Shown: positions 7,971 through 17,664, counted from the first letter of the stretch. The stretch is 64,000 nucleotides of DNA from Chryseobacterium sp. (GCF_019236175.1 NZ_JAFAJM010000014.1:186001-250000), one strand, 5' to 3'. The notes: generated by a model from the letters alone, not told the origin. Numbers and translations are program-made.

Positions 7971-8933
7971 CTATTTTTTTATGAACTTATTTTTATAAAC
8001 TTTTCCGTCTGCACTTTTAGAAACAATGAGATAGTTTCCAGGTACAAGACGACTTACATCAATAGCCTGACTATACTGATGATCCTTTTTCTGTAACACT
8101 ATTTTTCCGGACATATCTATGACGGAAACCTCAGGATATATCTTATCTGATTCTTTTCCGATATAAAGAAACTGAGTGGTAGGATTCGGATAAATTTTCA
8201 GATTGTTATCCTTAGCCTTTGTTTCTCCTGTTCCCAGCTCCCCGCAAAATTCCCAGTTTCCAAAATTGAGTTTTATGAATGAGTTGGTCCCTAAGAACTC
8301 ACACTGGTCCGGGCAATATTCCGTACAGGCATAAAACCCGTATTCTCCAGATTCTGTTGCGGTATAGGAATCTCCGGTAGCTCCACTGATAATACAGGCA
8401 TCTCCGGTAACCGGCGGGATATTACCCGGAAAACATTTGTACCAGGTGTGAACCCCGTATACAAGAGGAAAAGTATCTTCAAATTTTACGGATGCACCTG
8501 TGCATATATTAAATTCTCCACCATCTACCTGCTCATAGGTTCCCGGAGTAAATGTAGAAATCATAGACGGTAAGCCATATGCAAATCCGTCTGCCATAAT
8601 TGCGGGGCTTTCTGCAGTACAGTCTCCCAGAGCAACGGCAACTTTAAAATAATACAGCTGATCATTACTCCCGTCAATAGTCAGCTGTTGGGAAGTTGCT
8701 CCGGGGATTGCTATCCAGGGATTATTATTGGGCGTCTGCCATGTCCATTCCTGTTTGTACCATTGATAACTTCCAAAAGACTGCGTAGAGAGCACTTCCG
8801 TTTCTGTATTGCAAAAAAGGATTTTATCCGGAAATTTCACTCCGAGTCTGGGACTGGTAATGCTAGGGTTACATTGTGCTTTTATACTCAGAATACCAAG
8901 TAAGAAAGCAAAAAAAATTAATTTTGTTTTCAT
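7971..8933 (-). CDS. Secreted protein with type IX secretion C-terminal sorting domain
   Basis: 320-aa protein with an N-terminal Sec signal (MKTKLIFFAFLLGILSIKAQ) and a C-terminal type A T9SS sorting domain (about 245-320: LKIYPNPTTQFLYI...VSVIDMSGKIVLQ...IDVSRLVPGNYLI...YKNKFIKK). Between them is a cysteine-rich beta region with Ig-like features, for example SYQWYK, SGEYGFYACTEYC and repeated G-ATGxSYT segments. The sorting tail predicts export through the outer membrane and attachment or release at the surface. Cargo function is unknown; Ig/PKD-like modules in such proteins are usually adhesive. It stands alone; a (TTG)n tract precedes the start. Confidence 0.85.
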   Translation of the reverse strand: MKTKLIFFAFLLGILSIKAQCNPSITSPRLGVKFPDKILFCNTETEVLSTQSFGSYQWYKQEWTWQTPNNNPWIAIPGATSQQLTIDGSNDQLYYFKVAVALGDCTAESPAIMADGFAYGLPSMISTFTPGTYEQVDGGEFNICTGASVKFEDTFPLVYGVHTWYKCFPGNIPPVTGDACIISGATGDSYTATESGEYGFYACTEYCPDQCEFLGTNSFIKLNFGNWEFCGELGTGETKAKDNNLKIYPNPTTQFLYIGKESDKIYPEVSVIDMSGKIVLQKKDHQYSQAIDVSRLVPGNYLIVSKSADGKVYKNKFIKK

Positions 8934-8951
8934 ATATAAACATTTAAGATT

Positions 8952-8968
8952 GATGTTGTTGTTGTTGT
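8952..8968. repeat. TTG/GTT trinucleotide tract upstream of the T9SS gene
   Basis: Five to six tandem GTT/TTG units about 20-35 bp upstream of the T9SS cargo start codon, between it and the anti-sigma-like gene. Slippage could change promoter or leader spacing, but no direct evidence shows this. Confidence 0.5.
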
Positions 8969-8983
8969 GATTAAATACTATGT

Positions 8984-10342
8984 TTAATCAAGCAAAAGCC
9001 TGATTCCGAATTTTATATTAAATTGTAAAGGTTTCTCTTTATAAACCGTATTGAGTGCATTGTCATCTTTGAAGTGATATCCAATTCCCGGTTCTGCATA
9101 AATTCCCAGTTTGTCAATAATTTTCAGCTGTAGACCCGCAGCCGTATTAACTGAAAACTGCAATTTCTTATTATCCAGACTTTCTTTTGAGGTTTCTTTT
9201 ACCTCATCATTGACCACATAAGTGGTGGTAAGACTTCCTGAAACAGATTTTTCCACCAGCGCCCCTCCTGTTATATACCCTGTAAAGCGTCCTTTCTGAA
9301 TAACATTATAATTAACCTGAACCGGTATTCCGATATAATGAACAGACTGAATCCCTTTGATATAATTATTTTCACTCCCCGAGTGAAGCTCAGATGTCAG
9401 TTTGGTGTAATTCAATCCGGTTCCTATTCCCCATTTCTTACCTAAATTATAATAAAGAGATAATCCCAGTGTAACAGGTACTTTATGCCTGATTCTCGCC
9501 TCTACCGGCTGGCTTTGATTAGCCAGCAGAAGTTCTGTAAGCGGATCATCATGGTAGCTCGAGGCACTCCACACCTCGGCTATATTCATCGGTTTTCCAC
9601 TTATAGAAGCATAACCCGGAAATTGTTGTTCAGCAGCATTTGAAGTGGCATTTCCTGTAAGCATACTTAACATCCAGGATTTTGCAGGCTTCGATTTCTT
9701 ATGATCGGCATATTGTTTTTCCTGTTGATTTTCACGATAAACAAAAACGTCACTGATTTCTTTCGGCTGAACAGGATCTGACACTATTTCTTTAACGGGA
9801 AGCAGATTTTGAGCTATCGGGAACTCCTGACTAAATACTTTTTCCGTGTTTTTTATTTTAAATACACTATGAATTATATCTTCATGATCTGCAACTGTAC
9901 AATCAGTATGAATCTTCAGGTCATCTTTCAGGTTATTTCCCGCCATTGTTCCGTATGATGATATTCCTTCAGTAAAAGGATTTTTTTTATTTCCGCTGCC
10001 TTTTAAAGGATTTCCGGACTTTCCTTTTGTCATTCCCGAATGCAGTGAGGAATTATTATTTTGTTCAGCATGAGGAATAAGTTTTGTCATAAAAAAGCAC
10101 AATATAGCAGCAGCTGCAACACCACTGATACGGTAAAATAATCGTCTGTGATCGGGTTTTGAATCTACTTTTTCCACTTCATCTTCATGCTGCAATTCCT
10201 GAGGCACAAAACCGCTCATCTTATTTTCCTTATCATCTTCAGAGAATAATTCATCCCTGATGTCATTCCACAACCTATCAGGAACATCCTCTTCATGGTC
10301 CTGCATTCTGCTGCGCAGGTTATTTAACCATTCATTATTCAT
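8984..10342 (-). CDS. Anti-sigma-like membrane protein with C-terminal outer-membrane-barrel-like domain
   Basis: 452 aa from the chosen ATG, which overlaps the last 8 nt of the ECF sigma gene (ATGAATAA). The N-terminal cytoplasmic-type segment (MNNEWLNNLR...EDVPDRLWNDIRDELF) resembles the short helical region that begins flavobacterial anti-sigma/PorT proteins. It is followed by one membrane span (about 72-90), a long low-complexity linker with repeated small and charged residues, and a C-terminal beta region (about 285-452) matching OMP_b-brl/PorT-like domains (LGLSLYYNLGKKWGIGTGLNYTKL...YIGIPVQVNY...KFGIRLLLD). Coupling to the sigma factor supports an anti-sigma role. How one protein spans the inner membrane and also carries a barrel-like domain is unresolved. 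Confidence 0.75.
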   Translation of the reverse strand: MNNEWLNNLRSRMQDHEEDVPDRLWNDIRDELFSEDDKENKMSGFVPQELQHEDEVEKVDSKPDHRRLFYRISGVAAAAILCFFMTKLIPHAEQNNNSSLHSGMTKGKSGNPLKGSGNKKNPFTEGISSYGTMAGNNLKDDLKIHTDCTVADHEDIIHSVFKIKNTEKVFSQEFPIAQNLLPVKEIVSDPVQPKEISDVFVYRENQQEKQYADHKKSKPAKSWMLSMLTGNATSNAAEQQFPGYASISGKPMNIAEVWSASSYHDDPLTELLLANQSQPVEARIRHKVPVTLGLSLYYNLGKKWGIGTGLNYTKLTSELHSGSENNYIKGIQSVHYIGIPVQVNYNVIQKGRFTGYITGGALVEKSVSGSLTTTYVVNDEVKETSKESLDNKKLQFSVNTAAGLQLKIIDKLGIYAEPGIGYHFKDDNALNTVYKEKPLQFNIKFGIRLLLD

Positions 10343-10901
10343 ATTGTGCTTTTTTTGACATTTTAAACTCTTTAATTTTCTGAACAAGTAAGCTTTTTGC
10401 TCTGTGAAACTGTGAGGCAGAAGAGTTTTCTGCGATACTCAGAAGTCCTGCAATCTCTTTATGGCTCTTTTTCTCAAACACGTAAAGATTAAAAACAGTT
10501 CTGTAACCATCCGGAAGGGATCTGATCATTTCCATAATAACAGCCCGTGGGATCTCTTCAAAATCGGGTTCATCCTCATCAGGAAGATTTGCCAGATGAT
10601 CAATTTCAGCTGTCGTTTTAAAATCAGCCCTTTCTTTTATATGTTTTAAGGACTCATTAACCGTAATCTTAGTCATCCATGCTTTCAAAGAGCCGCTTCC
10701 TCTGTATTCAAAAGTTTCTATCGAGCGAAACATTTTGATAAAACTGTTCTGAAGTACATCATGAACATCTTCTTTTTCGGTAATGTAACGGGAACAGATA
10801 TAGGTAAGGTTTCCGGAATAAGCTCCAAAAAGCTCTTTCCAGGCTGCTTCTTCTTTCAAAAGAAGGTGTTTTACCAGAATCTGTTCTTTACTTTCCTCCA
10901 T
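10335..10901 (-). CDS. ECF-type RNA polymerase sigma factor
   Basis: 188-aa extracytoplasmic-function sigma factor. Region 2 spans about 20-95 (DVLQNSFIKMFRSIETFEYRGSGSLKAWMTKITVN) and region 4 about 125-180 (RSLPDGYRTVFNLYVFEKKSHKEIAGLLSIAENSSASQFHRAKSLL, the helix-turn-helix). The stop codon lies inside the start of the downstream anti-sigma-like gene, an arrangement typical of sigma/anti-sigma pairs. The leader has an unusual AGGAG Shine-Dalgarno-like motif 8 nt before the ATG and a perfect -7 box further up. Target promoters are unknown. Confidence 0.93.
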   Translation of the reverse strand: MEESKEQILVKHLLLKEEAAWKELFGAYSGNLTYICSRYITEKEDVHDVLQNSFIKMFRSIETFEYRGSGSLKAWMTKITVNESLKHIKERADFKTTAEIDHLANLPDEDEPDFEEIPRAVIMEMIRSLPDGYRTVFNLYVFEKKSHKEIAGLLSIAENSSASQFHRAKSLLVQKIKEFKMSKKAQYE

Positions 10902-10944
10902 GAATTGCTCCTATGTCCGATTGAATATGATTAAAATTATAAAG

Positions 10945-10952
10945 CAAAAATA
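10945..10952 (-). promoter_or_regulatory. -7 box of the ECF sigma operon
   Basis: On the minus strand it reads TATTTTTG, an exact TAnnTTTG match, 43 bp upstream of the sigma factor ATG. No clear -33 TTG was found at the usual 17-23 bp distance. Confidence 0.5.
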
Positions 10953-11001
10953 GACTGCATCTTAATAAAAACACAATCCATTTTATGATAATATCTATGT
11001 A

Positions 11002-11580
11002 CTAGTTCTTTATACAGAATGGAAAGTTATAATTAATTGTTTCGTAAGGGCTTAACACCACCCCGTCTACCGTTATCTTTTCAGCAGCAAGAGCAAACCT
11101 TAATGACTGGTCCATTCCTACAAAAAAGCCTTTTTGTTTAGCAGAAAGGAGTACAGATGTATTTTTGGTTACTCCATCTACAGGGATTTTGAGCAACAGT
11201 ACCTTAGGATCAAAGGTTAATTCCAATACATTATTGGTTGTATTTACCGTTGCTTTGTAGCTCACATCATATTTCACTTTCGCCATTTCTCTTAATGCTT
11301 TCTCTGCCTTTACCGGATCACTCACTACGGATTTTACAATTTCTTTTATCGGAAATTCTGCAAACGTCAGGGTATCTTTTTTTACTTTAAAGTCTATAAT
11401 ACTTTCTGTTTTAAAATTTCCCTGTACAGTGATCAGCCTGCCTTTATAATTTCCTTTTACATCTTCTAATTTTACGGGCGGGATTTCCGGTCTGTCATCA
11501 TTCATACACGAAAGCAAAGTAAGACCTGCCAGTATTGTTAAAGCAGCTATTAAAATTCTGGGTACTGTAAATTTCTTCAT
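11002..11580 (-). CDS. DUF4840-like lipoprotein
   Basis: 192-aa lipoprotein; the lipobox ends at C25 (LLSCMND). The body starts with LEDVKGNYKGRLITVQG and continues as alternating beta strands, then a cysteine close to the C-terminus (FPFCIKN). Layout and length fit the DUF4840 family of Bacteroidota lipoproteins, recalled from pattern only. No catalytic motif is seen. It is a single gene separated from the sigma operon by about 100 bp and from the efflux genes by a terminator. Confidence 0.65.
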   Translation of the reverse strand: MKKFTVPRILIAALTILAGLTLLSCMNDDRPEIPPVKLEDVKGNYKGRLITVQGNFKTESIIDFKVKKDTLTFAEFPIKEIVKSVVSDPVKAEKALREMAKVKYDVSYKATVNTTNNVLELTFDPKVLLLKIPVDGVTKNTSVLLSAKQKGFFVGMDQSLRFALAAEKITVDGVVLSPYETINYNFPFCIKN

Positions 11581-11808
11581 TACATTATTTTTTTACATTA
11601 AACATTATTTATTTTCGAGTACTCATTTATATAAATCCTGTTTTTTAAAAATCTTGCATGAAATTTTCTAAAAAAAATAAAAAAAATCATAACCTATTGA
11701 TTTCATGAACGTAAAAAATAAAAAAAACACAATTACAGATTAAAATCATTATGAAGAACCGGATATTTTTGATCATTGACTGATTTCGGCTTTTAATCCT
11801 ATATAAAA

Positions 11809-11835
11809 AAGGAAGCTACATTTTGTAGCTTCCTT
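11809..11835. terminator. Terminator of the RND efflux operon
   Basis: Twelve-bp perfect stem AAGGAAGCTACA/TGTAGCTTCCTT with a 3-nt loop, 21 bp past the outer-membrane-factor stop. On the minus strand it is followed by TTTTTTATAT, the right direction for the efflux operon. The other part of 11581-11856 is AT-rich non-coding sequence. Confidence 0.9.
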
Positions 11836-11856
11836 CTTAGATTCATCAGTTATAGT

Positions 11857-13272
11857 TTACTCTACTCCGCCGCCTAATGCTCTGTATAAATCTACTTCGG
11901 CATTTAATCTTTCAAGGGTAACATTAATCGCTTCCAGATCATTCTGAAGTTTATTGTTCTGTGCCGTAATTACTTCCAGATAGGTTGCCATTCCGCTTTT
12001 GTACAGTTTAAGAGCATCATTGATTCCCTTATCCAAAATAACTGCTCTCTGATCCAGAAGCTCCAATCTTTCTGACGTCCCTTTGGATTTTGCCATCGCA
12101 TCAGATACTTCCCCTACCGCTGCCATTACAGACTGCTTAAAACTGATCGCGGCCTTTTCCTGCTCTATCAAAGCTGTTTCATAAGCTGTCTTCAGCTCTT
12201 TTTTCTGGAAAATAGGTGCCGCAAGATTCGCTGCAATGGCTTTGGTAATTGATCCCGGAATATCAAACCAGGAATTAAATTTATTGGAATTCACCCCGAT
12301 TTGCGGAGTCAGGCTGATACTTGGATACATGGCGGCTTTTGCCAGCCCTGTTTTTGCATTCAGGCTGATGACATTGAATTCGGCAACTTTCAGATCCGGT
12401 CTCCGGCTCAGGAGCCGTGCAGGAAGTCCTTCTGAAAGTTTATTTTCAGGAATCATTTTTTTCAGGGTTCCTTCTCTTTCTATCCTTCCCGGATATTCTC
12501 CGCAAAGAATACTCAGGGCATTTTCCTGAACGGAAATATTCTGTCTGGCAAGGGGAATCAGCAGCTCGGCAGTTTTCTTTTGCGCCTCTGATTGCTGAAC
12601 CGCTAATGAATTGATCTGGCCCGCCGTAAACTGAAGCTTCATCATTTTAAGGGTATTATCACTCAATTCGATGTTCTGCTCGGCAATTCTAAGCTGCTCA
12701 TCCAGACTGATCAGATTATAATAAGCCTGCGCTACCTGTACCACGATTCTGCTTTTTATGGCATTCAGATTTTCTTTCTGCCCAAAATATCCTGCGGCTG
12801 CAGATTCTTTCTGCATTTTAGCTTTACCCCAGATATCCACTTCCCATGAAAGTCTCAGTGTTGCATTGAAGTCATCTATGTATTTTGTTCCTAAAAACTG
12901 CTCATTAAGAGATCCGTTAAGACTGTTTTTAGATGCCCAGCTACGGTTGGCTCCTGCACTGAAATCCAGAGTTGGCATAAGAGACAGCTTGGCCTGCTTG
13001 TAGATGAGGTCCAGTTGTTCTATATTTTTCAGAGCAACATTCACCTCATTATTTCTGGTGAGTGCTTTATCAATCAACCCTATTAATTTAGGATCTTTGA
13101 AGAAAGTCTTCCAGGGAAGAATTACGGTATCTCCCGTTACCTGTACAGACTCTTTATAAGTTGCCGGTACCTGAAGTTCCGTTCTTGTATAGGGTTTCCC
13201 TACAGCGCAGGACACCAGTACGGATGCCATTGCGCCTGAAATAAGGAAATTCTTTATATTAAATATTTTCAT
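11857..13272 (-). CDS. RND efflux outer-membrane factor (NodT/OprM-type lipoprotein)
   Basis: 471-aa TolC-like exit duct of the tripartite efflux pump. The signal peptide ends in a lipobox at C22 (LVSCAVG), and the protein has the NodT-family duplicated layout with long helical stretches (NVALKNIEQLDLIYKQAKLSLMP, GLAKAAMYPSISLTPQIG, LYRALGGGVE at the end). Its first 14 nt overlap the 3' end of the pump gene, so translation is probably coupled. Third and last gene of the operon. Substrates cannot be read from sequence. Confidence 0.93.
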   Translation of the reverse strand: MKIFNIKNFLISGAMASVLVSCAVGKPYTRTELQVPATYKESVQVTGDTVILPWKTFFKDPKLIGLIDKALTRNNEVNVALKNIEQLDLIYKQAKLSLMPTLDFSAGANRSWASKNSLNGSLNEQFLGTKYIDDFNATLRLSWEVDIWGKAKMQKESAAAGYFGQKENLNAIKSRIVVQVAQAYYNLISLDEQLRIAEQNIELSDNTLKMMKLQFTAGQINSLAVQQSEAQKKTAELLIPLARQNISVQENALSILCGEYPGRIEREGTLKKMIPENKLSEGLPARLLSRRPDLKVAEFNVISLNAKTGLAKAAMYPSISLTPQIGVNSNKFNSWFDIPGSITKAIAANLAAPIFQKKELKTAYETALIEQEKAAISFKQSVMAAVGEVSDAMAKSKGTSERLELLDQRAVILDKGINDALKLYKSGMATYLEVITAQNNKLQNDLEAINVTLERLNAEVDLYRALGGGVE

Positions 13273-16200
13273 TGGTCAATTGATTTTCTATGATGTTATA
13301 CTTTTTCTTGGATGAAAACTTCTCATCCAGATACTGAAAGAACATATACAGGACAGGAATTACAAAAACACCTAAAACTACTCCGCTCAGCATTCCTATA
13401 GCCGCACTGACACTAATGGATTTATTTCCTGAAGCCATGCCTCCTGTAGAAATCATCAAAGGAATCATTCCTACGATAAAGGCTAATGATGTCATGATAA
13501 TGGGACGTAATCTGGCTTTTGCTCCTTCCAGTGCCGAATCAATAATAGACAGGCCTGCTTTTCTTCGCTGTACGGCAAACTCCACAATAAGGATCGCATT
13601 TTTTGCGAGCAGACCAATAAGCATAATCAATCCGACCTGTACATAAATATTATTATCAAATCCAATCGTTTTTATTCCCAAAAATGCCCCTACTACTCCT
13701 GTCGGAATCGAAAGCATTACGGCTAAAGGAAGGATATAGCTTTCATATTGGGCTGCAAGAAGCAGATAAACAAAAAGCAAACACAGCCCAAGGATGACCA
13801 CGGTCTGATTTCCCGCTGATTTTTCTTCTAAGCTTAGTCCCGTCCATTCATAACTGTAATCTGAAGGAAGCCGGCTTAATGTTTTTTCCATTTTATCCAT
13901 TAGTGCTCCGTTACTTATCCCGGGTTTCGGAACCACATTGATGTTTAACGAGTTGTAAAGATTATATCGCTGAACAGATTCCGGACCATATACTTTTTTC
14001 AACGTAATCAGAGTATTCACAGGTACCATTTCTCCTTTAGTGTTTTTCACAAAAATATCATTAAACGCCTGTTCATCCATTCTGAACACTCCGTCTGCTT
14101 TAATATTCACTCTGTAGAATTTTCCAAATCTTGAGAAATTCTGAGACTGATCTCCTGAAAAATACGTCTGTACTGTTCCCAGGAGATTTGCCACACTTAC
14201 TCCCAGCTGCTTAGCCTTATCTTCATTAACTTCAAGCTCCAGCTGAGGATAATCTGCTCTGAACATCGTGTAGGCATACGCAACTTCCGGTACCTGCATC
14301 AATTGGCCGATCACCTCATCTGCCTTAGCTTTAAGCACCTGTGGATCTCTGCTCATACGATCCTGTAAAACGATCTCTGCATCATTCGTCACCCCATATC
14401 CTTCTACCGGCGGCATTCTGAAACTGATCACGTTGCCTTCTTTAATCGTTGCCAGTTTTCCGTTAACAATATTCATGATTTCATCAATATTCTGAACAGC
14501 ACCTCTTTCTTTTTTAGGTTTTAATTTCACAAACCCCATCGCATAAGCAGGTCCAGCACTGTTACTCAACAGGTTAAATCCTGTAATAGATGTATTTTCC
14601 TGTACGGCATCCACTGTTTTTAAAATCGAATTGATTTTATTGGAAACTTCCGTAGTTTTTGTCAGTCCGGTTCCCGGCGGCATGCTTAATGAATAGATAA
14701 AGAAACCGTCATCTTCCATAGGAACAAAACTTTTAGGCGTACTTGATAATAACCAGGCAGACAATCCGATAATCCCCGCTACCAGTCCGCCTGCGATCCA
14801 CTTACGTCCTATTAAGAATTTGACTCCTTTGGCATAACGGTTGGTCATATTATTAAATCCTGCATTAAAGGCAAGGGCAAATCTCTGTCCGAATCCTTTT
14901 GGTTTCCCTCCTTCTTCGGCATGGTGGTTTTTAAGAAACACCGCACATAATGCAGGAGTAAGAGTAAGAGCATTCACTGCGGAAATAATAATTGCAATAG
15001 CCAGTGTATAGGCAAACTGCTTATAGAATAAACCCGCAGAACCGGACATAAACCCGATAGGAATGAATACTGCAGACATCACTAACGTAATGGAAATAAC
15101 AGCTCCTGTAATTTCACTCATCGCTTTATGAGTAGCATCTCTTCCCGAAAGGCTGGTTCCTTCCATATTACTGTGAACAGCTTCCACAACTACAATAGCA
15201 TCATCTACGACAATACCGATAGCCAGTACAAGGGCAAAGAGCGTTAATACATTGATAGTGAATCCTAATATCAAAAGGAAGAAGAACGTACCAATAATTG
15301 CCACAGGAACTGCAATCGCAGGAATAATGGTAGATCTGAAATCCTGTAAGAAAATAAATACGACAATAAATACCAGAATAAACGCTTCAATCAAAGTAGA
15401 TTTCACCTGTCCTGTTGCTTCATCCAGCCTTTCTTTTGTACTCATTACCTTGGTATATTTAATACCCGGAGGAAATGATTTCGAAAGCTGATCAATCGCT
15501 TTATTCACTCCAATTTCAATTTCATTGGCATTGGATCCTGTCGTCTGCATGATGGCTACGGTAACTGCATTTTTTCCGTTGGAAAGGTTATCTCCGCTGT
15601 TATTAATAGATCCGAATTCCACACGGGCAACATCTTTAAGCCGGATCACATTGGTTCCGTCATTTTTAACAATAATATTTTCGTATTGTTCGGGTTTATT
15701 CTTTTTCCCTTTGTAGCGGATTACATATTCTAATGCGGCATTAGATTCTTCTCCTAATTTACCGGGAGCAGATTCCAGGCTATGATCGGCTATAGCATTG
15801 GAAACATCCGAGGGCTCAAGCCCGTAAGAAGACATTTTCTGCGGATTCAGCCAGATTCTCATGGAATAATCTTTGATTCCAAAAATCTGTGCCTGCCCGA
15901 CACCTTTTACTCTTTTGATCTGGGGAATAAGATTAATATTGGCATAATTCTGCAGGAAAGTTTCATCATACTGCTTATTGTCTTCCGTATAGATATTGAA
16001 AATCAGCACCATGCTGTTTTGCTGTTTGGAAGTCGTCAATCCCATTCTTATTACTTCCTGCGGCAAAATCGGAGTCGCCTGCTGTACTCTGTTTTGTACA
16101 TTTACAGCTGCCTGGTCCGCATTGACACCTTGTTTAAATATGACTGAGATGGTAAATGTTCCGTCATTACTGGCTGTAGATTTCATATAGCTCATGTCCT

Positions 16201-16423
16201 CTACCCCATTGATCTGTTCTTCCAGAGGGGTCACCACTGAACGAATCACTGTTTCACTGTTTCCTCCCGGATATGACCCTGAAACGGTAATCGTAGGTGG
16301 AGAAATATCCGGAAATCGGGTTACCGCCAGCTGGTTTAATCCTATAATCCCCAATATAACGATAATCAGAGATATTACCGTCGCAAGAACCGGACGGTCA
16401 ATTATTTTTTTTAACATTTTCAA
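13259..16423 (-). CDS. RND multidrug efflux permease (HAE1/AcrB family)
   Basis: 1054-aa inner-membrane proton-driven drug transporter, full length for HAE1 pumps. Twelve membrane spans are arranged around two periplasmic loops. Typical signatures: the N-terminal FIDRPVLATVISLIIVILG, the proton-relay Asp pair in span 4 (GIVVDDAIVVVEAV), the GxxxxQFA loop, and LIGLLAKNAILIVEFA in span 10. The gene lies between its adaptor (20 bp upstream) and its outer-membrane factor. The operon promoter carries the paired LytTR-like sites described separately, suggesting control by the neighbouring two-component system. Confidence 0.96.
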   Translation of the reverse strand: MKMLKKIIDRPVLATVISLIIVILGIIGLNQLAVTRFPDISPPTITVSGSYPGGNSETVIRSVVTPLEEQINGVEDMSYMKSTASNDGTFTISVIFKQGVNADQAAVNVQNRVQQATPILPQEVIRMGLTTSKQQNSMVLIFNIYTEDNKQYDETFLQNYANINLIPQIKRVKGVGQAQIFGIKDYSMRIWLNPQKMSSYGLEPSDVSNAIADHSLESAPGKLGEESNAALEYVIRYKGKKNKPEQYENIIVKNDGTNVIRLKDVARVEFGSINNSGDNLSNGKNAVTVAIMQTTGSNANEIEIGVNKAIDQLSKSFPPGIKYTKVMSTKERLDEATGQVKSTLIEAFILVFIVVFIFLQDFRSTIIPAIAVPVAIIGTFFFLLILGFTINVLTLFALVLAIGIVVDDAIVVVEAVHSNMEGTSLSGRDATHKAMSEITGAVISITLVMSAVFIPIGFMSGSAGLFYKQFAYTLAIAIIISAVNALTLTPALCAVFLKNHHAEEGGKPKGFGQRFALAFNAGFNNMTNRYAKGVKFLIGRKWIAGGLVAGIIGLSAWLLSSTPKSFVPMEDDGFFIYSLSMPPGTGLTKTTEVSNKINSILKTVDAVQENTSITGFNLLSNSAGPAYAMGFVKLKPKKERGAVQNIDEIMNIVNGKLATIKEGNVISFRMPPVEGYGVTNDAEIVLQDRMSRDPQVLKAKADEVIGQLMQVPEVAYAYTMFRADYPQLELEVNEDKAKQLGVSVANLLGTVQTYFSGDQSQNFSRFGKFYRVNIKADGVFRMDEQAFNDIFVKNTKGEMVPVNTLITLKKVYGPESVQRYNLYNSLNINVVPKPGISNGALMDKMEKTLSRLPSDYSYEWTGLSLEEKSAGNQTVVILGLCLLFVYLLLAAQYESYILPLAVMLSIPTGVVGAFLGIKTIGFDNNIYVQVGLIMLIGLLAKNAILIVEFAVQRRKAGLSIIDSALEGAKARLRPIIMTSLAFIVGMIPLMISTGGMASGNKSISVSAAIGMLSGVVLGVFVIPVLYMFFQYLDEKFSSKKKYNIIENQLTNENI

Positions 16424-16443
16424 ATTTTCTAAGAATGATTACA

Positions 16444-17562
16444 TTATTTTGAAGGAATCACTTTGGCTGCAACCGGAGTACCATCTGTAAGTGCGTCAAT
16501 CCTGTTAACGGCAATTTTATCTCCTGCATGTACTCCTTCTTTTACGAAATAATCCTGGGAAGTACTTCCGGAAACTTTAATCTGAGCCATCTTCACTTTA
16601 TCCTTACCTTCCAGTTTGTATACAAAGAATTTATCCTGAATATCTTTTACTGAGGTTTTCGGAAGTCTGATTACTCCGTCCAATGCATTATGAATCAAGA
16701 CTCTTGCGGTACCTCCTGATCTCAGCAGCTTATCCGGATTTTGAAAAACAGCTTTCATCTGGATACTTCCGGTAGTTCTGTCGAAGTTTCCGCTGGCATT
16801 TTCCAGTCTTCCTTTGTAAGAATACATAGAACCGTCTGCAAGGATCAATTCTACATTGTCATTATTTTGTCCTGATGCTGCGGCCCGGCTGTGTGCGATA
16901 AAGTCTGCTTCATTCATTGAAAAATAGACATTCACCGTGTTTATATTTGAAAGGTTTGTTAAAGGGGAAGCATCAGAAGGACTGATAAGATTTCCTACTC
17001 TGTTTGGAATTCTTCCTATATATCCGCTTACAGGTGCTTTGATATAGGTGAAATTCGCACTGATTTTTGAAGAGCCTAAAGAAGACTGCGCCTGTGCTAC
17101 CTGCGCAGATGCCGCATTGTAACTCGCCTGCGCTGTTTTCAGCTGCATATCGGAAACTACTTTTCCTTCTACAAGAGGCTTAAGCTTTTCCACTTCCAGC
17201 CTTGCTGTTTCCTGAGCCGCCAATGCTGATTTTAGGGCAGCTGCATTGGTATTCACCTGCTCATTGTATACTGATGGATTAATTCTGAATAAAGTCTGTC
17301 CCTTACTCACATACTGTCCTTCTTTTATATATACTGCTTCCAGATAACCTGTTACCTGGGCTTTAATTTCCACATTATCCTGCCCTTCCATACTTCCCGG
17401 GTAGCCGGTAGAGACATCTTCATTTCCGGACTTCACCTGAATGAAGTCTGTAGGCAAAGCCGGTATTGGCTGGGCATTTTCCTGGCCGTTCCCTGACCCG
17501 CAGGAATACAAGACTGCAGCAGCGGTAAGTGAAAGTACCAGATATCCTTTTCTGTAATTCAT
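16444..17562 (-). CDS. RND efflux periplasmic adaptor (AcrA/MexA family)
   Basis: 372-aa membrane-fusion protein joining the pump to the outer-membrane factor. Lipobox at C21 (LYSCGSG). Domains follow the family order: barrel-sandwich/lipoyl strand (EIKAQVTGYLEAVYIKEGQYVSKGQTLFRI), an Ala/Gln-rich alpha hairpin (about 85-155), the second lipoyl half (FTYIKAPVSGYIGRI), then beta-barrel and membrane-proximal domains. First gene of the three-gene efflux operon, with its start 70 bp downstream of a pair of 21-bp-spaced repeats. Confidence 0.95.
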   Translation of the reverse strand: MNYRKGYLVLSLTAAAVLYSCGSGNGQENAQPIPALPTDFIQVKSGNEDVSTGYPGSMEGQDNVEIKAQVTGYLEAVYIKEGQYVSKGQTLFRINPSVYNEQVNTNAAALKSALAAQETARLEVEKLKPLVEGKVVSDMQLKTAQASYNAASAQVAQAQSSLGSSKISANFTYIKAPVSGYIGRIPNRVGNLISPSDASPLTNLSNINTVNVYFSMNEADFIAHSRAAASGQNNDNVELILADGSMYSYKGRLENASGNFDRTTGSIQMKAVFQNPDKLLRSGGTARVLIHNALDGVIRLPKTSVKDIQDKFFVYKLEGKDKVKMAQIKVSGSTSQDYFVKEGVHAGDKIAVNRIDALTDGTPVAAKVIPSK

Positions 17563-17591
17563 AATATTGGTTTTTTTAAATTTTACAACAG

Positions 17592-17599
17592 CAAAATAA
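17592..17599 (-). promoter_or_regulatory. Candidate -7 box of the efflux operon
   Basis: Minus-strand TTATTTTG, one base from TAnnTTTG, 29 bp upstream of the adaptor ATG. No -33 TTG is present at the expected distance. The edge of the repeat pair lies exactly 33 bp upstream, the same distance as at the divergent gene. Confidence 0.5.
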
Positions 17600-17632
17600 G
17601 CTCATATAATAAGGAGATTCATACAGAAATCA

Positions 17633-17664
17633 GGTGAAACGTAGTTAATCGCAGATGAAGCGTA
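17633..17664 (-). promoter_or_regulatory. Paired LytTR-like operator, efflux operon side
   Basis: On the minus strand TACGCTTCATC (17664-17654) and TACGTTTCACC (17643-17633) form a direct repeat with 21-bp period, two helical turns. The shape matches published LytTR sites, in which two ~9-bp half-sites with a TT core are separated by 12-13 bp. Binding by the regulator encoded at 18614-19378 is inference from proximity and motif form. Confidence 0.55.
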
